Positions 48,548-58,155 are shown, counted from the stretch's first letter. The stretch is 64,000 nt of DNA from Methanocella arvoryzae MRE50 (GCF_000063445.1 NC_009464.1:372001-436000); one strand, 5' to 3'. Numbers and translations are program-made. The notes: generated from the letters alone by a model not told the origin.

Positions 48548-50882
48548 CCTGAGACCTCCTGACTGTGCTTTCGCCGTTGACTTTCTCGATCTCGATGACG
48601 TTCTCCAGGTTGGCGTTGAACGTATCGTCGTGGGAAATGACCACCATCTGCCTGAAATCCTTGATCCTCGTGATCTCCTGGGCCAGGTTATTGCGCCGGC
48701 GCTCGTCCATGTTCTGGGTAGGCTCGTCCAGGAATACTACGTCGCTGTTGGTCAGGATCTTCAGGATGGCCAGACGTACTGCCAGGGCTGCGCTCATCTG
48801 CTCTCCGCCCGAGAGCTGCTTGAATGACCGTTCCCTGCCATCTTCGATCATGATGATATCGTAATCTGCAGTCCACCTGATCTCCAGGCGGCGGTCTCCT
48901 GCGATCTCGCAGTACATCTTCGTCGCTTCCCTCGAGATCAGATCGATGTACAGCTGGACGATTTCCGGGCCAGCGATCTTTATGATGTTCCGGGAGATGT
49001 CCACAAACCGCATGTACTCGTTTTCTTCGGCCTGGGCCTTCTCGATCTCCTTGATCTTTTCCAGGTCTTCCATGATCAAGCGGATCTCCTCTGCAACAAC
49101 TTTAGCCCGCCGGGTCATCTCCTCTACTTTAGCCGCTGTAGAAGCGACCTCCCGGTTCAGTAATTCGCAAGTAGCCTTAGCCTGCAGGTGAGCATCCTTA
49201 TCGTAGAGTGCCCGCTTTTCCTCGAGCTGCTTTTCGAGCACGGAGAGTTCATTCTGGCATTTGTCTAGTGCAACAGTTGCCATTTCCAGCTTCTGCTGGA
49301 AGGAAGCCTTCTGCCCGGCCATTTTAACGTTCTGCTGGTAAGCCTCGTAGGCCGGCTTATAGCTGGCAATATCCTTGTTCGCCTGCTCTATCTCCTTCTG
49401 GACGTGCTCGTATTGCTTGAGACTGGTAAACTTTTCCATCAACTCCGCATTGCGGGCTTCGAGCTCATTCGCGAGCTTCGCTTTCTCCTCCTGGGCAGCA
49501 GTTTTCTTCTTTACCTGCTCCTGAAGCATGCTCAAGGCAAGCTTTGGATTCTTTAGTTCCCTTAGCTGATTCTCTATCGCTGCAGCCTGCGCTTCAAGCA
49601 GCCGTTTCTCGTCGTCTATCCGCCGGGTCTGGTTTGCGAAGTAGTCTGAAAAATCTGTTACGGCACCGCACTCGACGCCCATCAGAATCGGGCACATATT
49701 GCCTTTGCTGCCCCTGGCTTTGTTTACCCTTTCCCGGACCTGGGCCAGCTCGATGTCTTTCGCCTGGATCATCGACCGGGTCTTTTGTTTTTCTTCCTCC
49801 AGCTTTTCCTGTGCGAGAGCTTTTTCGGCAAGGGCGGGAATAGCTTTTTCTGTTTCTTCGATGTCTGTAAGTGCCTTGTCAGCCGCAGCGGATTTAGTGC
49901 GCAGCTCGGTGACCTTAATCGAGGTAGTGTTTATGGTTGTCAGGAGAGTATCTCTCTCGAGGCGCTGTTTCTCCAGCTTTTCCTTTTCGGCGTTCTTTGC
50001 CAGGAATGCGTCATAACCCGGCTTACTCTCAGCCAGTTTTTTCTCTGCGGCTTCGCAGGCCTGGAGCTGAGTCATAACGTCTGCAACTTCCCTGCGGACG
50101 CTGGCAGCCTCTGCGGTCTTCAGCTTAAACCGGGAGTCCAGTTCCTGCACGCTTTTCTCCAGGGCGTCCAGGCTCTCCTTTACAGAACTGGTCTCGGCGA
50201 GCTTCTGGCGTTTTTCTGCCAGCAGGCCGGAAAGGCTCAGGCTTTCTGCAGACAGGGTTTTTTGTTCATCTTTCAGCGGCTCGAGCCGGATCGTCTTGCC
50301 TTCGAGGAACTTTTTCTCGTTCTCCAGCCTGTCGATCCGGTCTTTGACGAGGTTTTTCAGCGAAAGCAGGTTCTTGAAGGCTACGTTGAACTCGTCAATG
50401 TGGAGCAGCGGGTCGAAGATGCTCTTACGCTTGGTGGCGCTCTCCAGGAACTCGGACACGAACGTGCCCTGTAACACTCCGATTGCGTTTTCGAACATCG
50501 ACTTGAGGCCGTCGAGATCAGCCACTCTGTAGCCCAGCACCTCGCACAGGCGATCACCCACGTCTTCCTTGCCTTCGTACTTCTGACCGAGGGAGTCGGT
50601 GATTGAGTACGCCTGCGATGATCCACACTTGCGGGTGATCACGTACCTGAGGCCGTCGCCGCCTTCGATCTCCACCGTGATTTCACCTGTTTTCTCCCCC
50701 TTCCTGACGAATTCCGCCTGGGTGTACGGCAAGCAGTCGAACAGGGCGTAGCCGATCGCTTCCAGCACCGTAGACTTGCCTGATCCGTTCAGGCCGGAAA
50801 TGCCTGTAATGCCTTCGGGCAGCTCTATTTCAGCTTCTTTGTAGCTCTTGATGTTCTTGAGGGAGACTCTTTTGATGATCAT
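48534..50882 (-). CDS. rad50: Rad50 ATPase
   Basis: 782 residues. Walker A is GLNGSGKSTVLEAIGYALFD, the ABC signature is FKQLSGGEQMSAALAVRLAIL and Walker B is VVFLDEPTQNMD, with long coiled coils between. In the exact centre (near residue 397) the sequence is MCPILMGVECGAV, so instead of the usual C-x2-C zinc hook there are two cysteines seven residues apart. It starts with ATGA overlap with mre11. Together they hold and process DNA ends. The length is at the short end for the family. Confidence 0.95.
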   Translation of the reverse strand: MIIKRVSLKNIKSYKEAEIELPEGITGISGLNGSGKSTVLEAIGYALFDCLPYTQAEFVRKGEKTGEITVEIEGGDGLRYVITRKCGSSQAYSITDSLGQKYEGKEDVGDRLCEVLGYRVADLDGLKSMFENAIGVLQGTFVSEFLESATKRKSIFDPLLHIDEFNVAFKNLLSLKNLVKDRIDRLENEKKFLEGKTIRLEPLKDEQKTLSAESLSLSGLLAEKRQKLAETSSVKESLDALEKSVQELDSRFKLKTAEAASVRREVADVMTQLQACEAAEKKLAESKPGYDAFLAKNAEKEKLEKQRLERDTLLTTINTTSIKVTELRTKSAAADKALTDIEETEKAIPALAEKALAQEKLEEEKQKTRSMIQAKDIELAQVRERVNKARGSKGNMCPILMGVECGAVTDFSDYFANQTRRIDDEKRLLEAQAAAIENQLRELKNPKLALSMLQEQVKKKTAAQEEKAKLANELEARNAELMEKFTSLKQYEHVQKEIEQANKDIASYKPAYEAYQQNVKMAGQKASFQQKLEMATVALDKCQNELSVLEKQLEEKRALYDKDAHLQAKATCELLNREVASTAAKVEEMTRRAKVVAEEIRLIMEDLEKIKEIEKAQAEENEYMRFVDISRNIIKIAGPEIVQLYIDLISREATKMYCEIAGDRRLEIRWTADYDIIMIEDGRERSFKQLSGGEQMSAALAVRLAILKILTNSDVVFLDEPTQNMDERRRNNLAQEITRIKDFRQMVVISHDDTFNANLENVIEIEKVNGESTVRRSQVAGP

Positions 50883-52294
50883 GGCGTCTTACCTCCGCTC
50901 CAGAACTGGTCCAGCGTTCTGCTTTGAACGAGCGGTGCTGGCGGGGCTTCGACTTTGGTTTCCACATGTTTCTGCCGGGCTTTCTTCTTCGGTGTCGGGG
51001 GCTTTTCCTCTACGGTCCTGGTCGACGCTTCTACCCCGGGCGCAGACACCGGCTTCTTCTCTTCGGCTGCCGGCCGGGCCGATATCGGCGCTTTCCCTGC
51101 TCTGATGTCCTCGAACGCCCTGCGCAATGTCCTGTCCAGCGTTTGGGGATCGGCTTCCCTGATGGCCAGGTCTTTGATCTCCGAGAGGACGCAGGCGAAA
51201 TATCCGGCATAGGGGGCCAGCATACTGTCAGTGGAAGCGAGCCGGCTCAGTACTTCTCTCTCGATGGCCAGCCGGTCGAAGTTGCCGGCTTCGATTCCCG
51301 AGATGCCGACCTCGTCGTTGGTCAGGTCGAACCGGGCGTCGACGTATAGCGGGTCGAGCTTTTCCGTGGCTATAGCTTTGACACTGTCGAGATCAAGGTG
51401 GGCTTTATCAAAGTTCAGGCAGCCCCTGAAAAGGATGTGGACTACCGGCTGCTGATCCAGCTTGCCTATGGTGGCAAGTCTTTTCTCTACCTCAGCCATA
51501 AGCGATGCCGCATTCAGGTGATCGTCAGTCCGTATCGTGATCGGCAGGAACTTTCTTCTCGGGATCTCTTTAAGGGTGGCTTTGCCATCGACAACGTGAT
51601 AGTAGCCTTTTGGCTCTCCGACTTCCGCGATCGAGCATGTGTCCGGGCTGCCCGGATTGAATACCCAGCTGTCGAGTTCGTAGGCGCAGTGGTAGTGGCC
51701 GAGGGCGAGGTAGTCGACTACATCCTTCAGCTTATATATGTCTTCATAAGAGGTTTCGCCGATGATGTTGCCTTTCATCTGGCCTTCGATACCTGTGTGC
51801 ATCATCAGCACTGTGTAGTTGGGCTTATCCGTTGAGTTGATCTCGGCAATTCTTCTGGCGATATCAGGAATAATCCTCGACGTCGATGCGCCTGCGTAAC
51901 ACATGCCAAAGATGCGGGTGCCGCCGATGTCGACAAAATCGTCCACCAGCCCTTCCGGCGACGGCTTGATCAGCTTGAGAAGGCCCTGGCTTTCCAGCGC
52001 TTCCAGCCAGGACATGCCATCCCTGACGAAAGCCCTGTCATGGTTGCCCTCGATAGCGATGCAGGGGATGCCTGCATCTTTTAACATAGTGAGAATGTGG
52101 TGCGCCTGGAAGTATGTAGGAGCGTTGATGTTGCGGCTGTGAAAAAGGTCGCCGGCGATTAGGACGAATTCAGCCCGGGCTTCGATCGCATGCTGTGCGA
52201 TCGTTTTGAACGATCGCCCGAAGTCCCTGAAACGTTCGTCCAGGTCGTACTGGCGATAGCCGAGGTGGAGATCAGCGGTGTGTATGAAGTTCAT
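50879..52294 (-). CDS. mre11: Mre11 nuclease
   Basis: 471 residues. Phosphoesterase motifs are complete: HTADLHLG, IAGDLFHSRN, IEGNHDRAF, MHTGIEG and ALGHYHCAYEL, giving the two-metal site. The C-terminal 70 residues are Pro/Lys/Glu-rich and end in LDQFWSGG, which may be a PCNA-interacting or Rad50-contact tail (Q-x2-F/L-type, uncertain). It makes the first cuts at DNA ends with Rad50. Confidence 0.95.
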   Translation of the reverse strand: MNFIHTADLHLGYRQYDLDERFRDFGRSFKTIAQHAIEARAEFVLIAGDLFHSRNINAPTYFQAHHILTMLKDAGIPCIAIEGNHDRAFVRDGMSWLEALESQGLLKLIKPSPEGLVDDFVDIGGTRIFGMCYAGASTSRIIPDIARRIAEINSTDKPNYTVLMMHTGIEGQMKGNIIGETSYEDIYKLKDVVDYLALGHYHCAYELDSWVFNPGSPDTCSIAEVGEPKGYYHVVDGKATLKEIPRRKFLPITIRTDDHLNAASLMAEVEKRLATIGKLDQQPVVHILFRGCLNFDKAHLDLDSVKAIATEKLDPLYVDARFDLTNDEVGISGIEAGNFDRLAIEREVLSRLASTDSMLAPYAGYFACVLSEIKDLAIREADPQTLDRTLRRAFEDIRAGKAPISARPAAEEKKPVSAPGVEASTRTVEEKPPTPKKKARQKHVETKVEAPPAPLVQSRTLDQFWSGGKTP

Positions 52295-52358
52295 AGGACA
52301 CCTTATGTTTATGGAGCAGGCGTATATTAACCGTAACTGGTGTGCGACCTGAAACTAT

Positions 52359-52892
52359 TCATTCCTGGAGCTGTGCTGGCTGCAATTTTGTCCGGAGGTA
52401 CTCCAGGCGCTCTTTCATGACCCTGAGTTCGTAATCGAGCTTCTCATTGCTGAAGATCTGCGACTCGCCCTCGATAGTGCTGGTGCGTGCGGCAACTTCG
52501 TCAAGACTTTTCATCGCTCTCCTGACGGCTCTCTCGTCAAGGCCGCCGGCTTTTATCCTTGTCTCCAGGCCATTCACTCTTTTTTCGAGCTTCTTGAGGT
52601 CTTTCAGCAGACTCTCGCCACCGAGCATACGGTCGAGCGCTAAAAGTGCTTTGTGTACTTCTTTCCCGCGTTTCGTGAGCTTGACGTATTTTACCCTGCC
52701 CTCGCTCACGAACTCCACCAGGCCACAGGCTTCTATGTCTGACAGGATGTTGGTAGTGTGGGCAAAAGTAGTGTCGGCTTCTTTCATCAGAGTGGAGACA
52801 TAGGGCTTCTCCACCCGGGAGATCGCGAGGAAGATCAGGCAGGGCTTTTTCTGCATGAACAGCTGTTTCAGGTCCTTTCCTTCCCTTTCCAT
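52359..52892 (-). CDS. Winged-helix protein upstream of mre11
   Basis: 177 residues. Residues 8-75 form a MarR/PadR-like winged helix (VEKPYVSTLMKEADTTFAHTTNILSDIEACGLVEF, then RVKYVKLTKRGKEVHKALL). The remainder is a long coiled-coil stretch with regular Leu/Ala spacing. It lies 64 bases before mre11 on the same strand, so it may regulate the repair operon or act as a structural DNA-binding partner. Not assigned to a known family. Confidence 0.7.
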   Translation of the reverse strand: MEREGKDLKQLFMQKKPCLIFLAISRVEKPYVSTLMKEADTTFAHTTNILSDIEACGLVEFVSEGRVKYVKLTKRGKEVHKALLALDRMLGGESLLKDLKKLEKRVNGLETRIKAGGLDERAVRRAMKSLDEVAARTSTIEGESQIFSNEKLDYELRVMKERLEYLRTKLQPAQLQE

Positions 52893-52904
52893 TGTTCTGC
52901 CTCG

Positions 52905-53471
52905 TCAGATAAGACATGCGCAGCGTTCTTTACCGCATGCCCATTCCAGGAACTGCCTGGAGGGATACTGGTGGAGCGCCGATGCCACGACGTACCCGTC
53001 TCCGATCTTTTTCGATATCAGTACAGGCCGGTTTTCCTCCCTGGCCATGACTACGTTGCCCTCCCATTCGGTGAAGTAGCCGTCGCAGTCGAGTTTGCCG
53101 GGCGGAATGAACGAAGCCGCGGGGTCTGCCGTGTCTACCAGAGTGACGTCTACAGCCTTGAATTTCATGTGATACGAGAGTGTCATTGGCAGCCAGTCGT
53201 ACGTGTAGTCGTCCAGCATCGCGCCGAAGACCAGCAGTACTCCGCCATGTTCTACGAACTGCGTTATCTTATCAGAGTTCCTCTCGATGGCAGAGAGTAT
53301 CTTATAATACTTGGGGTCGGCGAAGCCTGAAGGTATGATCAGCAGCTTACATGGCATGCAGAAGGGCGATCCGAACGCTCCGGGCGTAACCTGGTGGCAG
53401 GTGAACCCCAGCTCTTCGAATGCCTGGCTAAAGGCGTTACCGCGGTCCGATAAGAAAAGGGCGTCCGTCAT
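52905..53471 (-). CDS. Class I glutamine-amidotransferase-like (GATase1-like) protein, unknown function
   Basis: 188 residues. The layout (LFLSDRGNAFSQAFEELGF at the start, CKLLIIPSGF, ITQFVEHGGVLLVFGAM) resembles the Rossmann-like GATase1/ThuA fold, with a cysteine (CMPCK) that is not at the usual nucleophile elbow. The end GDGYVVASALHQYPSRQFLEWAC is also GATase-like. It is 12 bases upstream of the winged-helix gene and is the first gene on this strand, so it may belong to the repair operon. Activity is unknown. Confidence 0.55.
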   Translation of the reverse strand: MTDALFLSDRGNAFSQAFEELGFTCHQVTPGAFGSPFCMPCKLLIIPSGFADPKYYKILSAIERNSDKITQFVEHGGVLLVFGAMLDDYTYDWLPMTLSYHMKFKAVDVTLVDTADPAASFIPPGKLDCDGYFTEWEGNVVMAREENRPVLISKKIGDGYVVASALHQYPSRQFLEWACGKERCACLI

Positions 53472-53593
53472 CTCCAGTAAGTCTCGGATGCATCCTATTT
53501 AAGGGTGTTGTTTCCAGGGGCTGACCTGCTTTATAATTTGTCCGGATTGCAGTATGCCATATCCTCCCAGTTTGATTAAATATCGACATAATA

Positions 53594-53649
53594 ATACCAA
53601 CCGATATTACAGTCACCGGTTATACCACAACAGTTAATATTATCGGTAT
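53594..53649. promoter_or_regulatory. Imperfect inverted repeat in the divergent promoter region
   Basis: ATACCAACCGATATTA (53594-53609) and TAATATTATCGGTAT (53635-53649) are inverted copies with a small bulge. The right arm abuts a TATA-like TATAATATA just before the ATG at 53665, so binding there would affect the methyltransferase gene. Confidence 0.4.
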
Positions 53650-53664
53650 AATATACTCGTAATT

Positions 53665-54708
53665 ATGTTCCCGTGCCCCACCTGTGGCAGCCCCGATTGT
53701 ATCAGGCCCATGGATGAGATCCTGGCCGAAGCGCCGTCTATGTACGTGCCCTGCAGCACTTGCGTCGGGGATAAGCCGCTGGACAAGATGGCTCCCTTCC
53801 GGGGGCTGGGCGTTACTGTCAGTCCGGATGCGGGACGATGCCCGGTATGCGGCAGGCGGCATTTGGACATGGTCATGGCGCAGGTTCTGGACCTGCTGAT
53901 CGATGCCGGCCTGAAGCCTGGCAATGCCGCCCTGAAAGACGCGGGGACTCCGCTGGTAGCCTTTGGCGTCGACATGCTGGGGCCGCCGAGGCTGGGGAAG
54001 AAGGACCTGGTGCTTGTCCTGGACGATATCGATCGGAAGACTGCAGAAGATATCATGGCGAAGGTCCCCGAGATCAAGGGCGTAATCCGGAGGTACGGAG
54101 GGCCACGGATGAGTGTCGGGCTTATGGATACTGATCAGAAGCCGCACCTGTACGAACTGCAGGCAGGCTGCGACGTCCGGGGAGACGTATTAAATTCTCT
54201 GACCGGCGATTTCTGCTTCTACCGCCGCCAGTCCGTGATGCATATCGAGTACTGGAGAAACAACTCGGTAAAGATTAAAATGCTGGAAAAGATGTTCCTC
54301 CAGGGTGATCTGGCCGGCAAAACCGTAGTGGATGGCATGGCCAGCGCTGGCACGCTCGGGCTCATGGCAGCAGCTGCCGGGGCAAAAAAGGCTATCCTTA
54401 ACGATGCGTGGCTGCCCGCAGTCGAAAGCATACTATGGAACATCGATGCGAACCAGGCACTGCTGGGAGTCAGGCTTGAGCGGCTGCGCCCTCTTTCGGG
54501 CCTGCCCGACATCGGCGGCGAGCCCGAGCTGATCGCCAGAGCTTCGGGCAGTGTCGAGCTTGAAGTTTACCACGGGGACGTGAGAAAGCTACCGGGAGTG
54601 ATCAAGTCCTGCGACGTCTGCATCTTAGACCCCTTCCCGGGCATGCCGGCCGCGGATTTCGCTCATGATTGGCAAGATATTACTAAGGATAAGATCGTGG
54701 TTCTCTGA
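53665..54708 (+). CDS. Zinc-ribbon SAM-dependent methyltransferase-like protein
   Basis: 347 residues. The N-terminus has zinc pairs (CPTCGS, CSTC, CPVCGRRH). Around residue 215 begins a Rossmann methyltransferase domain with a motif-I-like TVVDGMASAGTLGLMAAAAGA and a motif-IV-like CILDPFPGMP. The closest recognisable style is that of Trm5/TYW2 and related archaeal RNA or tRNA methyltransferases, but the substrate cannot be told. The start is ATG 53665 with a TATA-like element just upstream, consistent with a leaderless message. Confidence 0.65.
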   Translation: MFPCPTCGSPDCIRPMDEILAEAPSMYVPCSTCVGDKPLDKMAPFRGLGVTVSPDAGRCPVCGRRHLDMVMAQVLDLLIDAGLKPGNAALKDAGTPLVAFGVDMLGPPRLGKKDLVLVLDDIDRKTAEDIMAKVPEIKGVIRRYGGPRMSVGLMDTDQKPHLYELQAGCDVRGDVLNSLTGDFCFYRRQSVMHIEYWRNNSVKIKMLEKMFLQGDLAGKTVVDGMASAGTLGLMAAAAGAKKAILNDAWLPAVESILWNIDANQALLGVRLERLRPLSGLPDIGGEPELIARASGSVELEVYHGDVRKLPGVIKSCDVCILDPFPGMPAADFAHDWQDITKDKIVVL

Positions 54709-54779
54709 TTCCCCTGGCCTGCGATCTGGCGTATCAGTTATATACGTTTGCCAGTATTGCATATTAACGAGGTATATTT

Positions 54780-55352
54780 ATGGTTAAGGTCATTGGTATC
54801 TGCGGTAGCCCTCGTATGCGGGGTAATACTGAGTATCTTATTAATGAGGCGCTTGAAACGCTTAAGGCCGAGGGTATCGAGGTAGAACTTATAAGGCTGG
54901 CGGAGAAGACTGTCGCCCCCTGCGAAGCTTGCGAAGCCTGCAACGCGCTTATGGACTGCCAGATATCGGACGATTTTCAGGAGATCTTCGCAAAGATGGA
55001 AGAGGCAGACGGCATCATCGTTGGCAGCCCCGTATACTTCGGCTCTGCGACCCCGCAGATGATGGCGCTGCTGGACCGCGCAGGATACGTAGCTCTCAAG
55101 AAGAACCGGTCGCTGGAGCGGAAAGTCGGAGCCTCCATTGCGGTCGCCCGCAGGGCGGGGGCGAACTTCACGTTTGCACAGCTGAACTATTTCTTCTTCA
55201 TCAACGGCATGATCGTGCCGGGCTCCACCTACTGGAATGTGGGCTACGGCAGGGCGCTGGAAGAAGTGAAAAATGATGAGGAAGGCCTGCGGACAGTCCG
55301 TAACCTCGCCGTAAACATGGCGTGGCTGCTGAAGAAAATACACAGCCAATAA
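54780..55352 (+). CDS. Iron-sulfur flavoprotein (Isf family)
   Basis: 190 residues. FMN-binding GICGSPRMRGNTEYLINEAL is followed by the compact cluster motif CEACEACNALMDC (C-x2-C-x2-C-x5-C), diagnostic of Isf, and GSPVYFGSATPQMM. In methanogens Isf takes electrons from ferredoxin and helps remove O2 and H2O2. GAGGT 7 bases before the ATG supports the start. It converges with the small membrane protein gene. Confidence 0.93.
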   Translation: MVKVIGICGSPRMRGNTEYLINEALETLKAEGIEVELIRLAEKTVAPCEACEACNALMDCQISDDFQEIFAKMEEADGIIVGSPVYFGSATPQMMALLDRAGYVALKKNRSLERKVGASIAVARRAGANFTFAQLNYFFFINGMIVPGSTYWNVGYGRALEEVKNDEEGLRTVRNLAVNMAWLLKKIHSQ

Positions 55353-55388
55353 GAGGCTGTTTAATTTTTTAATGTTCGGCTGCGCCGC

Positions 55389-55628
55389 TTAGTGGGCGGC
55401 GGCCGGAACTCCTAAATCTACTTTTACAGCTTTACCGCCGGTCATGACTCCGAACAGCATGATCATGAATCCATTAGTGGCCATCAGGAGGCTTATGAAA
55501 GCGGTTTCTATCGCGATGCCCTCGATGCCGAGGACCCCAGTGTATGACAGTCCGGTGATCATTATAAACATCAATCCGATGGTCATCAGTGCGGCACCGA
55601 TTGTCTGGAACATCCCGAACTTGCTCAT
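55389..55628 (-). CDS. Small two-helix membrane protein
   Basis: 79 residues with two transmembrane segments (MFQTIGAALMTIGLMFIMITGL and FISLLMATNGFMIMLFGVMTGG). No family is recognised. It begins with ATG 55628, preceded by GGAG about 7 bases upstream. The divergent region to methionine synthase is 296 bases, with AT-rich DNA but no other gene visible. Confidence 0.6.
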   Translation of the reverse strand: MSKFGMFQTIGAALMTIGLMFIMITGLSYTGVLGIEGIAIETAFISLLMATNGFMIMLFGVMTGGKAVKVDLGVPAAAH

Positions 55629-55924
55629 GTAGTATTTCCTCCATTACTGTCCGTACACTATGTACGTAAATAGATAGCACCTGCTCGTTTAAAAAGATTT
55701 TATTACGATTGTATAATTACATATAAACCTAATTTACCTTTAATATGGTCGATATAGACAGTATCAAATTGACCACCCATAGCATAAAGGATATTATTCC
55801 ACCGTGCACCTGTTTGCAAACGTATGTAATTTCTTATCGTCCGTTCAGGCAAAACAGGCCGGCAGCGGGGACTTCTTTGTTTACCAAAGGCTTAATATCT
55901 TAAGCAATATACCGGTATGTAGAT

Positions 55925-56812
55925 ATGTTAATTACTACAGTCGTAGGCAGCTACCCTACGGGAATTACCGTACACAGCGAGGAGGAGGCCAGGCGGGCTA
56001 TCGAGATCGCCGTCAACGATCAGGTAAAGGCAGGTATCTCAGTGATCTCCGACGGCCAGGTACGCACTGACATGGTGGGAATTTTCGCGCTGAACATGCG
56101 AGGCTACAGATACGAAGGCGGCAGGTACCATATCTCCGGCCGCATCGAAGCGCCGGACACTCCGGCCACAGTCAAGGATTACCTGTACGCTAAAAAAGTG
56201 GCGGGCGGCAAAGCCGTGGTCAAGGGCATTGTCACCGGACCGACGACGATGGCGAAGAGTTCGGTGGTCGATAAGACCTCGCCCTATAAGTCCACTTCAG
56301 ATCCGGAGCTGATCTATGATCTGGCTTACGCCCAGGCTTCGGAGGTCAGGGCTCTGGCCAGGGCGGGCGCCGACATCATCCAGATCGACGAGCCGTTCTT
56401 CAGCGTTGACGCGGACCTCGAAACCGGCATCAGGGCTGTGAACATAGTTGCAAAGGCTGCAGAAACTCCGGTCATGCACGTATGCGGAGACATCAGGCCG
56501 ATCTTTAAGAAGCTGCTCGAAGCCAACGTCAGGGTGCTCGACCATGAGTTCGCCATCTCGAAGAACCTCGAAGCCATGGACCGGGAACTGATCGAGGCGC
56601 ACGGCAAGATCATCGGCTACGGCTGCCTGGATACCAAGTCCAACACCATCGAGAGCGTGGAAACTGTCGAAGCAAGCATTCGCAAGGCCATCGAGAAGAT
56701 CGGGAAGAAGAACCTGTGGATCGACCCCGACTGCGGCATGAGGATGCGTACAAAAGAGGCGGCTTACGCTAAGCTGACCAACATGGTCGAAGCCGTCAGG
56801 AAGATCGGCTGA
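55925..56812 (+). CDS. Core-type methionine synthase (MetE C-terminal domain family)
   Basis: 295 residues. VVGSYPTG at the start, IQIDEPFFS in the middle, and the zinc ligands in MHVCGD (H-x-C) and DPDCGMRMR are typical of the MetE catalytic domain without the N-terminal folate part. In methanogens such core enzymes transfer a methyl group from a corrinoid protein to homocysteine. There is no Shine-Dalgarno sequence, but a TATA-like AATATA lies about 20 bases upstream, in keeping with a leaderless message. Confidence 0.88.
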   Translation: MLITTVVGSYPTGITVHSEEEARRAIEIAVNDQVKAGISVISDGQVRTDMVGIFALNMRGYRYEGGRYHISGRIEAPDTPATVKDYLYAKKVAGGKAVVKGIVTGPTTMAKSSVVDKTSPYKSTSDPELIYDLAYAQASEVRALARAGADIIQIDEPFFSVDADLETGIRAVNIVAKAAETPVMHVCGDIRPIFKKLLEANVRVLDHEFAISKNLEAMDRELIEAHGKIIGYGCLDTKSNTIESVETVEASIRKAIEKIGKKNLWIDPDCGMRMRTKEAAYAKLTNMVEAVRKIG

Positions 56813-56971
56813 AGCTCCCCTATTATGCAATGCCGGCGGCTATCGGCAGCCGGCTATGCAAGCGAAAATTTATTTAGCCCTTGTTCTTATCTTATTCTAG
56901 TTCAAAGGATGCCCGGAAAGCCGGGTTATCGCATCGGACACTTAATAACAAATATTGGTGGGTGATTTATT

Positions 56972-57345
56972 ATGGTAGATGGAGCTACAAATCCTGCAGC
57001 CGCACCAGTGCCCCCCCCATGGGTACGCCGGCTAAGAACCCGATCATCTCGGCAATCGTATCACTGCTCATCCCGGGCGTGGGACAGATCATCAACGGCC
57101 AGACGAAGAAAGGCCTCATCCTGCTGGTGGGCTATATCGTCCTCTGGGTAGTAATCTTCTTCCTGGCATTTTTCGGCACGTTCTTCCTGGCAATTATTAC
57201 CGCGCCGCTGGGCGGTATTGGCGGATGCTTATGCTGCTTGGGGTACGTAATTCCGCTGCTCGTCAACCTCTACGCAGCCTACGATGCCTACAAGATTGCC
57301 AACGACATCAACGCGGGCATCTTTGTCGGCGACTGGATGTCGTAA
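56972..57345 (+). pseudogene. TM2-like membrane protein, paralog 1, frameshifted at a C8 tract
   Basis: GGTGGGTGAT then ATG 56972 begins MVDGATNPAAAPVPPP, but the run of eight C at 57011-57018 shifts the frame away from the body of the protein, MGTPAKNPIISAIVSLLIPG, which continues to 57345. Nine C would restore one open frame of about 124 residues. The body has the IPGVGQIINGQTKKG turn and two to three hydrophobic segments, as in paralogs 2-4. Initiation at ATG 57019 is possible but has no ribosome site. Phase variation, mutation or sequence error are all possible. Confidence 0.65.
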
Positions 57346-57543
57346 TCCCTGCATTATCGGCCTTTAGGCCGTAAGATTTTTTATTGTTTTTATAGACTTA
57401 TACTGTTTTTTCCATGATACCTCCATTGCTATGGTGTCTTATTACTGTGAAGCAAGAACAAGCTATATGGGGCACACAGAGTTTAAGTATTATCCAAAGT
57501 ATTGATCAACAAATTCATTTTCATATCAGTAGTGGGGTACCAA

Positions 57544-58020
57544 ATGAAGTGTTATCTGCATAATCAAATGGATGCCGTAGGCACCTGCACAAGGTGTGGA
57601 AAAGCGGTGTGCTCTGAATGTACTCTGAACGTCAACGGAAAGATCGTATGTAAGCAGTGTGCAGAGCAGCTAGCATCCAACCCGGCATGCAATACAGCTG
57701 TTAATCGAAAAGAGCCAATACTATCGGCATTATTGACTTTACTGCTTTCCGGGCTAGGCCAGATCTATAACGGCCAGGTAAAAAAGGGCCTGACTTTTCT
57801 GGTGCTAGATATCCTGTTCGCCTTTGTGCTGGTCTTCCTGATTTTCGGTGGCAGCATCTTTATGGGTATGCTTACTTTCTGGGTAGGCGGTATGGGAGCG
57901 TGCTGTTGTTTCCCATTCATGATCCTGCCGTTCATCTGGAAACTGGGCTTTATATATGATGCATATATAGTTGCAGAGCAAATCAATCGTGGGGAAGTCG
58001 TAGGAGATTGGTTCCAGTAA
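57544..58020 (+). CDS. B-box zinc finger plus TM2-like membrane protein, paralog 2
   Basis: 158 residues from ATG 57544 (GTGGGG upstream). The first 40 residues are a B-box type zinc finger (MKCYLHNQMDAVGTCTRCGK then CSEC and CKQC), followed by a linker and the membrane part with GLGQIYNGQVKKG and two or three transmembrane segments. The conserved end (A-x-Q-I-N-x-G-x-x-x-G-D-W-F) is shared by all four paralogs. Function unknown; the finger should be cytoplasmic. Confidence 0.8.
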   Translation: MKCYLHNQMDAVGTCTRCGKAVCSECTLNVNGKIVCKQCAEQLASNPACNTAVNRKEPILSALLTLLLSGLGQIYNGQVKKGLTFLVLDILFAFVLVFLIFGGSIFMGMLTFWVGGMGACCCFPFMILPFIWKLGFIYDAYIVAEQINRGEVVGDWFQ

Positions 58021-58155
58021 CCAGCCTGCATTTTTTTAGTTATTTCGGCCGCTGGTATACAAGATCTTTAAGTCGCCTGTATCTGGCTCCTTTCTATCGA
58101 TATCTTTTTAAGAGTCCATCCCCTTGTATAATAAACTATTAAGGTGGGATAGGAG

